From the NCBI RefSeq assembly GCF_006088715.1, contig NZ_CP030771.1, positions 6,467,501 through 6,531,500 on the forward strand: a stretch of DNA of 64,000 bases. Direction: 5' to 3'. The DNA is from Streptomyces sp. YIM 121038 (GTDB lineage: Bacteria > Actinomycetota > Actinomycetes > Streptomycetales > Streptomycetaceae). Positions within the stretch are counted from its first letter, which is position 1; each line of letters opens with the position of its first letter. Made by a program: the position numbers and the translations under genes. The notes under the pieces were generated by a model, which searched no databases, was not told the DNA's origin, and was given only the letters and a program-made list of their open reading frames with translations. Of this stretch, positions 1 to 5,996 are shown one piece after another.

Positions 1-385
1 CCCGGAACCAGGCCAGGAAGCCGATCGTCATCGCCACGGTGATCAGCCCCGTGGTGATCGGGATGCGCCGGGCCGCCGTCGGGGTGCCGTACAGGACGGC
101 CGCGTACACCAGGTCGGTGAACATCACGACCGTCGCCAGATTGCCCGGGGTGAACTGGTCGGCGATCAGTGCGAGGGTGCCGCAGGCCAGCGCGGTCTGC
201 GGTGCCGTCCGGCGCAGCAGCTCCAGGCCCGTCATGACGAACAGCGGCACCAGCGTCCACCCGTAGCCGAGGGGCCGGTCCATTTGCATATGCAGCCCCA
301 GCGACCACAGCGTGATCCCGGCGACGAGGCTGGCGGCGGCGATGCGCACGTCGACGACGTCGGGGCGGGGGAGCGGCAGCGGCAT
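1..385 (-). CDS. integral membrane protein N-terminus (possible sensor histidine kinase), cut by window edge
   Basis: Only the first ~128 residues are present and the frame runs open through base 1. The visible part starts MPLPLPRPDVVDVR and is then mostly hydrophobic, with about four predicted membrane segments separated by short charged turns. This is the usual layout of the membrane input domain of actinobacterial sensor kinases, but no kinase motif is inside the window, so that identity is a guess from N-terminal style. I used the ATG at 385; an in-frame GTG 15 bases upstream is an alternative. It is divergent from the small membrane protein gene at 556, with ~170 bp between them that could hold both promoters. 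Confidence 0.55.
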   Translation of the reverse strand, partial: MPLPLPRPDVVDVRIAAASLVAGITLWSLGLHMQMDRPLGYGWTLVPLFVMTGLELLRRTAPQTALACGTLALIADQFTPGNLATVVMFTDLVYAAVLYGTPTAARRIPITTGLITVAMTIGFLAWFR

Positions 386-555
386 GACTCCATCCAACAC
401 GGCCCGCGGCGGCCCGGCCTCCCTATGCCGGGTGAGGCCCGGGTACATCGAAGGATGCACCCGCACTTCGTCACTGACGACGACGATCCCCGGCCGCGCG
501 GCCGGGAGCCTGGAGAGGTGACAGGGAAGAACAGCGCCTCCAGGAGGAACGAGCC

Positions 556-1203
556 GTGATCGTCACTCTGATCATCCTGTGTGAAGTGGGCTTCTGGGTG
601 TTGCTCGCCGGCGGCCTCGCCCTGCGGTACTGGGCGAAGATGCCCCGCACCAGCGTGGCGGTGCTGCTCTGTGAGCCGCTCCTGGAGGTCGTCCTGTTCG
701 TCGTCACGGCGGTCGACCTGAAGAACGGCGCCGAGCCGGACTGGAAGCACGGCCTGGCCGCCGTCTACATCGGCTACTCGGTCGCGCTCGGCCACTACAC
801 GATCAAGTGGGTGGACGTCCGCGTCGCCCACCGCTTCGCGGGCGGCCCGCCGCCGGTCAAGCTCTACGGGGCCGCCCACGCGGTCAACGAGTGGAAGATC
901 GCCGCCCGCTGGGTGCTCGCCGCGCTGATCGCGATGGGGCTGCTCCAGGGCGCGATCTGGTACGTCGGCTCCGACGGCGAGACCGGGTCGCTGCGGATGT
1001 GGCAGCAGAAGATGCTCTGGGTCGTCGGCATCAACCTGATCATCGCGGGCAGCTACACCCTCTTCCCGAAGCGGATCCCGGCCCCCGGCCCGCAGGAGGC
1101 GGCCGGGGAGCACCCCGTGGAAGCGCGGGAAGCCGCGCGATCGGCCACGGCGGACCCGCGGGCGGGCGACGGCCCGGCCCGGTACGCCCGGCGCAGCGGC
1201 TAG
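556..1203 (+). CDS. conserved hypothetical five-helix membrane protein
   Basis: A 215-residue protein with a GTG start preceded by a strong AGGAGGA ribosome binding site. It has about five hydrophobic helices (roughly residues 3-25, 33-54, 66-88, 115-135 and 148-168) and a polar Ala/Arg/Glu-rich C-terminal tail of ~45 residues, probably cytoplasmic. I do not recognise a named family or any catalytic motif. The gene converges on the adenosyltransferase gene, and the two stop codons overlap in a shared CTAG at 1200-1203, so there is no room for a terminator between them. Membrane location is well supported; function is unknown. Confidence 0.75.
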   Translation: MIVTLIILCEVGFWVLLAGGLALRYWAKMPRTSVAVLLCEPLLEVVLFVVTAVDLKNGAEPDWKHGLAAVYIGYSVALGHYTIKWVDVRVAHRFAGGPPPVKLYGAAHAVNEWKIAARWVLAALIAMGLLQGAIWYVGSDGETGSLRMWQQKMLWVVGINLIIAGSYTLFPKRIPAPGPQEAAGEHPVEAREAARSATADPRAGDGPARYARRSG

Positions 1204-1772
1204 CGCTCGCCGCCCGGCACCCACAGCACGTCCCCGGCCTCCTTGTTCGCCGTCCTCGCGAGGATGAACAGGAGGTCGGAGAGGCGGTTGAGGTAGGTGG
1301 CGGTGAGCGCGTTCATCGTCTCGCCGTGCGCTTCGAGAGCGGCCCACGTGGAGCGCTCGGCGCGCCGCACCACCGTGCAGGCCTGGTGCAGGAGCGCCGC
1401 GCCCGGCGTGCCGCCCGGCAGGATGAAGCTGCGCAGCTTCTCCAGGTCCTCGTTGAAGCGGTCGCAGTCCGCCTCCAGCTTGTCGACGTAACCCTGCTCG
1501 ACGCGCAGCGGCGGGTACTTCGGGTCCTCGATGACGGGGGTGCACAGATCGGCGCCCACGTCGAAGAGGTCGTTCTGGACCCGGGTGAGGACCGCCACGA
1601 CCTCCGCGGGGAGGCCGCCGAGCGCGATGGCCGTGCCGATGACCGCGTTGGCCTCGTTCGCGTCGGCGTACGCGGAGATCCGCAGGTCGGTCTTGGCGGT
1701 CCTGCTCATGTCGCCGAGGGCGGTGGTGCCCTGGTCGCCGGTACGGGTGTAGATGCGCGTCAGATTGACCAT
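1200..1772 (-). CDS. cob(I)yrinic acid a,c-diamide adenosyltransferase (PduO/MMAB type)
   Basis: The 190-residue product transfers the 5'-deoxyadenosyl group of ATP to cob(I)alamin, making coenzyme B12. The N-terminus TRIYTRTGDQGTTALGD is the ATP-binding signature of the PduO family. Later family marks are the conserved RSFILPGG stretch and the RRAER segment near residue 140, and length is normal for single-domain members. The ATG start has no obvious ribosome binding site, so the mRNA may be nearly leaderless. Functional partners are in the same window: the MeaB chaperone (24.5 kb) and the B12-dependent isobutyryl-CoA mutase (41.6 kb). Family assignment is firm. Confidence 0.93.
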   Translation of the reverse strand: MVNLTRIYTRTGDQGTTALGDMSRTAKTDLRISAYADANEANAVIGTAIALGGLPAEVVAVLTRVQNDLFDVGADLCTPVIEDPKYPPLRVEQGYVDKLEADCDRFNEDLEKLRSFILPGGTPGAALLHQACTVVRRAERSTWAALEAHGETMNALTATYLNRLSDLLFILARTANKEAGDVLWVPGGER

Positions 1773-1810
1773 GCGGCCAGGGTAGGTGAGCCGGCCGCCC
1801 CGGACGGGGG

Positions 1811-2560
1811 TCAGGACCCGGCGGAGCGGACGACCCGGGTGCCGACCGCCACGGCGGCGAGCGCGAAGCCGACGGCGACCAGGACGCCGTACAGCATGTG
1901 CGCGCTCGCGTAGGAGCCGACGTACGCGTCGCGGACGGCGTCCACGAGGTAGCGGAACGGCGTGAAGTGGGAGAGCACGTCCAGCCAGCCGGGGCCGAGC
2001 GTCATCGGCAGCATCAGGCCGGAGAGCAGCATGGACGGCATGGCGAGGCCGTTGACCGTCGGGCCGAACTCCTGCGGGGTGCGGACCTTGAGGGCGAGGG
2101 CGTACGACAGGGCGGCGAGCGCGACGGTCAGCAGGGCGACGAACGCGAAGCCGATCAGGATCCCGGCGAGCGGCGCCCGCAACCCCATCACCAGGGCGGC
2201 GAGGACGAGCAGCACCGCCTGGAAGACGAAGAGCGCGGCGTCCCGCAGCAGCCGCCCGAGCAGCAGCGCGAGCCTGCTGGCCGGGGTCACGCGCATCCGC
2301 TCGACCACGCCCCAGCTGTTCTCCAGGATGAGCGCGAAGCCGCTGAACGAGGCGCCGAACAGGCTGAGTTGGAGCAGCAGGCCCGGCACGAGGACCTGCC
2401 AGGAGTCGCCGTCGGCGGCCAGGGGCAGATCGGTGAGGAGCGGGCCGAAGAACAGCAGGTACAGCAGGGGCATCAGGACCCCGAAGAGCATCTGGAAGCG
2501 GGAGTTCAGGGTCTGGCGGGCATAGCGCAGGAACAGCAGCGCGGTGTCGTGCAGAAGCAT
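1811..2560 (-). CDS. ABC-2 type transporter permease (DrrB-like)
   Basis: A 249-residue integral membrane protein with six predicted helices, the N-terminal ones around residues 25-50 and 60-85, and the ABC-2 permease pattern of a large central membrane block ending in a conserved FTPFRYLVDAVRDAY segment before the last helix. It lies 55 bp downstream of an ATPase gene on the same strand, so the two probably form one exporter of the daunorubicin-resistance (DrrAB) type. Such pairs export hydrophobic drugs or lipids; the substrate cannot be told from sequence. A divergent TetR gene next to the ATPase suggests drug- or metabolite-induced expression. Confidence 0.9.
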   Translation of the reverse strand: MLLHDTALLFLRYARQTLNSRFQMLFGVLMPLLYLLFFGPLLTDLPLAADGDSWQVLVPGLLLQLSLFGASFSGFALILENSWGVVERMRVTPASRLALLLGRLLRDAALFVFQAVLLVLAALVMGLRAPLAGILIGFAFVALLTVALAALSYALALKVRTPQEFGPTVNGLAMPSMLLSGLMLPMTLGPGWLDVLSHFTPFRYLVDAVRDAYVGSYASAHMLYGVLVAVGFALAAVAVGTRVVRSAGS

Positions 2561-2615
2561 GGCGGTATCCGGGGTTCGACGGGCCGGTGGCGGCGGGCTC
2601 GGGAGGGGACGGGGG

Positions 2616-3398
2616 TCAGACCGCGACCGGCGCGGTGTCCACCGGGGCCGGGCCGCGCCCGGTGATGGCGAGGAACGCGTCCTGGAGCGTGGCGTCGGGC
2701 GAGCCCGCGTGGCGCTCCTTGAGTGCGGCCGGGGTGCCCTCGGCGACGACCACGCCCCGGTCCACCACGACGATCCGGTCCGCGAGGGCGTCGGCCTCGT
2801 CCAGGTAGTGCGTGGTGAGGAAGACCGTGGTGCCGTGCTCGGCGCGCAGCCGCCGCACCAGCTTCCACAGGTCGGCGCGGCTCGCCGGGTCGAGCCCCGT
2901 GGTCGGCTCGTCGAGGAAGAGCACGGCGGGCCGGTGGACCAGCCCGAGCGCGAGGTCGAGCCTGCGCCGCTGGCCGCCGGAGAGCGCGGCGGTCCTGCGG
3001 CCGAGCAGCTCGGTGAGGCCGAGGTCGGCCGCCAGCTCCGCGGCGCGGGCGGCCGCCTCGGGCTTCGGCAGGTGGTAGAGCCGCCCCTGGAGGACGAGCT
3101 CGTCGCGCACCGTCTCCTGCGGGTCGACGCCGCCGGACTGGGCCACGTACCCGATCCGCGCGCGCACGCCCGCCGGGTCCCGCAGCAGGTCGTGGCCCGC
3201 GACGGTGGCGGCGCCGCCGGTGGGCGGCAGGAGCGTGGTGAGCATCCGCAGCGTGGTGGTCTTGCCCGCGCCGTTCGGCCCCAGGAAGCCGAGGATCTCG
3301 CCGGGCTCGACGGTCAGGTCGATGCCGCGCACGGCCTCCACGGGACCGCTCTTGGCGGCGAAGGTCCGGGCGAGCCCGGCCGTACTGATGATTGCCAT
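2616..3398 (-). CDS. ABC transporter ATP-binding protein (DrrA-like)
   Basis: A 260-residue ATPase subunit. Walker A is GPNGAGKT, the ABC signature is LSGGQRRRLD and Walker B is VLFLDEPTTGLDP, followed by the H-loop in LTTHYLDEADALADRI, so all catalytic motifs are intact. The start chosen is the ATG at 3398 (MAIISTAGLARTF), which puts the usual N-terminal strand directly before the A-loop; the frame stays open far upstream but that extension is not ABC-like. It is the first gene of a two-gene exporter operon with the permease at 1811-2560. The 84-bp space to the divergent TetR gene contains AT-rich direct repeats that may be the operator. Confidence 0.93.
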   Translation of the reverse strand: MAIISTAGLARTFAAKSGPVEAVRGIDLTVEPGEILGFLGPNGAGKTTTLRMLTTLLPPTGGAATVAGHDLLRDPAGVRARIGYVAQSGGVDPQETVRDELVLQGRLYHLPKPEAAARAAELAADLGLTELLGRRTAALSGGQRRRLDLALGLVHRPAVLFLDEPTTGLDPASRADLWKLVRRLRAEHGTTVFLTTHYLDEADALADRIVVVDRGVVVAEGTPAALKERHAGSPDATLQDAFLAITGRGPAPVDTAPVAV

Positions 3399-3424
3399 GG
3401 AGACCACAAAAACAGAGCCACTGT

Positions 3425-3453
3425 AATTTTTCAATGCCTCCAATTTTTCATGG
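3425..3453. promoter_or_regulatory. AT-rich direct repeat between exporter and tetR genes (candidate operator/promoter)
   Basis: Two near-identical 12-mers, AATTTTTCAATG (3425-3436) and AATTTTTCATGG (3442-3453), sit 17 bp apart in the 84-bp divergent intergenic region. Their AT content stands out sharply from the surroundings. Position suggests a promoter or the binding site of the adjacent TetR protein, although TetR sites are more often inverted repeats. Confidence 0.45.
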
Positions 3454-3482
3454 ACCCCCAGAACGGCGCCTAGGATGAGGCC

Positions 3483-4118
3483 ATGGCAGAGGGGCTCAGG
3501 GAGCGCAAGAAGCGGCAGACCAAGCAGCGGATCTCGGACATCGCCACCGGGCTCTTCCTGGAGCGCGGCTTCGCCGCCGTGACCGTCGCCGACGTCGCCG
3601 AGGCGGCGGACGTCTCCGTCAACACCGTCTACAACTACTTCCCGGCCAAGGAGGACCTCTTCCTCGACCGGGGCGCGGACATGGCCGACCGGCTCTCGCG
3701 CTGGGTGCGCGGCCGCCGCACCGGCGAGTCCGCCGCCGACGCCGTCCTGCGCGAGCTGCGCGGGCTCGTCGAGGGCGTCTCGCCCACCATCGGACTCTTC
3801 GCGGGCTACGCCGACTTCATGCGGGTCATCACCGACTCGCCCGCCCTGCGCTCGCGGCTCTGGGCCTTCCAGCAGGAGAGCCTGCGCGACCTGGAGACCA
3901 CCCTGCGCGCGGAGGCGGGCCCCGGCGGCCATCTGCCCGACCTCGTCGCGGGTCAGCTCCACTGGGTGCACGCCGGTGTCCTGGCCTGGATCGGCGCCGA
4001 GATGGCCGAGCGCCGCGACCCCCGCGAGGTCTCCCGCGAGGCACTCGTCCTCATCGACGAGATGGAGGAACTCCTCGGCGAACGGGTCCTCAACTACGCC
4101 GTCCGCGAGGCCTCCTGA
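3483..4118 (+). CDS. TetR/AcrR family transcriptional regulator
   Basis: A 211-residue repressor-type protein. The N-terminal helix-turn-helix covers about residues 15-60, with VTVADVAEAADVSVNTVYNY as its core and the typical FPAKEDL cap. The remaining ~150 residues form a helical ligand-binding domain with no recognisable ligand signature. ATG start at 3483; a TAGGAT -10-like hexamer at 3471-3476 lies so close that the transcript may be leaderless. It is divergent from the drrAB-like exporter, the classical arrangement for a local repressor of an efflux pump induced by the pump's substrate. The regulatory link is inferred from position. Confidence 0.92.
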   Translation: MAEGLRERKKRQTKQRISDIATGLFLERGFAAVTVADVAEAADVSVNTVYNYFPAKEDLFLDRGADMADRLSRWVRGRRTGESAADAVLRELRGLVEGVSPTIGLFAGYADFMRVITDSPALRSRLWAFQQESLRDLETTLRAEAGPGGHLPDLVAGQLHWVHAGVLAWIGAEMAERRDPREVSREALVLIDEMEELLGERVLNYAVREAS

Positions 4119-4289
4119 CCCTTCACGGCCCCCCTCGCGGCCCGCCCCGGTGTGATGTCCGTCAAACCGCACGTGGCGTGCGTCTCTTCGCCGCCCCACG
4201 GCAGCTCACGAGCGCTAGTGTCCGCTGGAGAGCGATACGTAAACAGCGTGTAAGCGCTCCGTCATACGCCAGGCAAGGGGAGTCGTAAC

Positions 4290-5138
4290 GTGGCACGAAA
4301 GCTCGCCGTCATCGGAGCCGGACTCATGGGGTCCGGCATCGCCCAGGTCTCCGCCCAGGCGGGCTGGGACGTGGTCCTGCGCGACGTCACCGACGAGGCG
4401 CTGACCCGGGGCACCGACGGCATCAAGGCCTCGTACGAGAAGTTCGTGAGCAAGGGCAAATTGGACGCCGAGACCGCTGAGTCGGCGCTTGGCCGCATCA
4501 CGACCACCACCGACCTGGACGCCGTCGCCGACGCGGACGTCGTCGTCGAGGCCGTCTTCGAGAAGCTGGAGGTCAAGCACGAGATCTTCCGCACGCTCGA
4601 CAAGCTCGTGCGGGACGAGGCCGTGCTCGCCTCCAACACCTCCGCCATCCCGATCACCAAGATCGCGGCCGTCACCGAGCGGCCCGAGCGGGTCGTCGGC
4701 GCCCACTTCTTCTCGCCGGTGCCCATGATGCAGCTGTGCGAGCTCGTCCGCGGCCACAAGACCAGCGACGAAACCCTCGCCACCACCCGCGAGTTCGCCG
4801 AGTCCGTCGGCAAGACCTGCATCGTCGTCAACCGCGACGTCGCGGGCTTCGTGACCACCCGCCTCATCTCCGCCCTCGTCGTCGAGGCCGCCAAGCTCTA
4901 CGAATCGGGCGTCGCGACCGCCGAGGACATCGACATCGCCTGCAAGCTCGGCTTCGGCCACGCCATGGGCCCGCTCGCCACCGCGGACCTCACCGGCGTC
5001 GACATCCTGCTGCACGCCACCGACAACATCTACACCGAGTCGCAGGACGAGAAGTTCGCCGCCCCCGAGCTGATGCGCCGGATGGTTGACGCCGGTGACA
5101 TCGGCCGCAAGAGCGGGCAGGGCTTCTACAAGCACTGA
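4290..5138 (+). CDS. 3-hydroxybutyryl-CoA dehydrogenase (3-hydroxyacyl-CoA dehydrogenase family)
   Basis: A 282-residue NAD(P)-dependent dehydrogenase that interconverts acetoacetyl-CoA and 3-hydroxybutyryl-CoA. The N-terminal dinucleotide fold begins with GAGLMGSGIAQV (residues 9-20). Conserved SNTSAIPIT, then GAHFFSPVPMM with the catalytic His, and NRDVAGFVTTRL mark the family. The C-terminal helical domain ends in GRKSGQGFYKH, also standard. Length equals that of single-function butyrate-type enzymes rather than large FadB fusions. It stands alone with its own hairpin terminator; with the thiolase at 23.2 kb it would supply C4 acyl-CoA units. The ATG follows GGGGAG, a good ribosome binding site. 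Confidence 0.94.
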   Translation: MARKLAVIGAGLMGSGIAQVSAQAGWDVVLRDVTDEALTRGTDGIKASYEKFVSKGKLDAETAESALGRITTTTDLDAVADADVVVEAVFEKLEVKHEIFRTLDKLVRDEAVLASNTSAIPITKIAAVTERPERVVGAHFFSPVPMMQLCELVRGHKTSDETLATTREFAESVGKTCIVVNRDVAGFVTTRLISALVVEAAKLYESGVATAEDIDIACKLGFGHAMGPLATADLTGVDILLHATDNIYTESQDEKFAAPELMRRMVDAGDIGRKSGQGFYKH

Positions 5139-5158
5139 GCACGAACACTGACGTGCTG

Positions 5159-5186
5159 TCACTCCGAGGGTCACCCCTCGGAGTGA
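5159..5186 (+). terminator. intrinsic terminator after the hydroxyacyl-CoA dehydrogenase gene
   Basis: A perfect 12-bp stem (TCACTCCGAGGG pairing with CCCTCGGAGTGA) around a 4-base TCAC loop, 20 bp past the stop and followed by TTTC. Confidence 0.85.
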
Positions 5187-5310
5187 TTTCGGTATCGGTT
5201 CGCTTACAGACGGCAACTTCCTCACCCACGTGACAGTCAGTTGCTGTGACATACGCAGACGCCCCGCGGCACGGGCGTCACACACGACACGGCACTCTCG
5301 GGGAGCGCAT

Positions 5311-5634
5311 ATGCACATCAGGGGCGACCAGGCCCAGCTGGTCGTCGGGGGACGCCTCGACGTACGCAGCGCGGCGGACGCCCGTACGGTCCTGCACTCG
5401 GCCGTCGACGACGGTGCCGGTGACCTGGTGCTCGACCTGTCCGAACTCGACTCGTGGGACGCCACGGGACTCGGCGTCATCATGGGCGCCCACCGGCGCG
5501 CCGGGCGGTGCGGACGCAGGCTCGTCCTGCGCGGCGTGCCCCCGCAGATGCAGCGCCTGCTCGTCGCCACCCGGCTGCACCGCATCCTCGCCATCGAGGG
5601 CGGCATCGGCGTCGAATCGCTTCCTCGCGTGTGA
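5311..5634 (+). CDS. STAS-domain protein (anti-sigma factor antagonist-like)
   Basis: A 107-residue single STAS domain. Anti-sigma antagonists of this fold release a sigma factor by binding its anti-sigma partner, and are normally switched off by phosphorylation of a Ser in a D-S-[ST]-G loop. Here the loop after DLSELDSW reads D50-A51-T52-G53, so the usual phospho-acceptor Ser is Ala, although the neighbouring Thr could serve. The rest (GLGVIMGAHRRA) fits the family. The ATG at 5311 was chosen because the STAS strand 1 (QAQLVVGGRLD) follows at once; an upstream in-frame start at 5230 would add a non-conserved tail. No anti-sigma gene is adjacent. Family firm, switching role inferred. Confidence 0.85.
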   Translation: MHIRGDQAQLVVGGRLDVRSAADARTVLHSAVDDGAGDLVLDLSELDSWDATGLGVIMGAHRRAGRCGRRLVLRGVPPQMQRLLVATRLHRILAIEGGIGVESLPRV

Positions 5635-5660
5635 CGAGCGGTCCCCGTGCGTGCCGTGCC

Positions 5661-5760
5661 GCGCGGCCCGCGCGCGGGACATGTCGTCCTCGTACGTGAC
5701 GTGTCGTCCTCGTACGTGACACGTCGTCGGCGCGCGTGACGCGTCGCCCTCGTACGGGAC
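5661..5760. repeat. 20-bp tandem repeat in the 362-bp gap before the P-loop protein gene
   Basis: Units of exactly 20 bp run head to tail at 5681, 5701, 5721 and 5741, with a more diverged copy at 5661. Each ends in GTGAC or GGGAC; the first two differ by one base. The rest of the gap (5635-5996) shows no gene. A region around 5866-5885 (GAAGACGGTTTAGGGTTCGG) may hold the promoter of the next gene. Confidence 0.8.
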
Positions 5761-5996
5761 ACGCGGACAAGGGGTGCGAGCGGTGCGGGACGGCATCACT
5801 CGCGCAATCCTCACGAGACTGTGACGTCTCGGGCGGGGCGGTACCCCGCCCTCCGCGGAGATACTGAAGACGGTTTAGGGTTCGGTCCGCCCGACGATTG
5901 ACGAACCCACACGGGGGCACCGGACCAGTAGCGACAGCGCGGTGTGCCCAAGGCCGGAGGGGGCTTCGCACACGACGCATCTGGGGGGCTTGGACC

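Noticed and set aside
232-1545. 437-codon minus-strand frame spanning the small membrane protein and adenosyltransferase genes
   Set aside because: Overlaps two better-supported genes and reads as Arg/Gly/Pro-rich shadow.
5661-5760. 20-bp tandem array considered as a CRISPR
   Set aside because: Units are directly adjacent without spacers and no cas genes are present.
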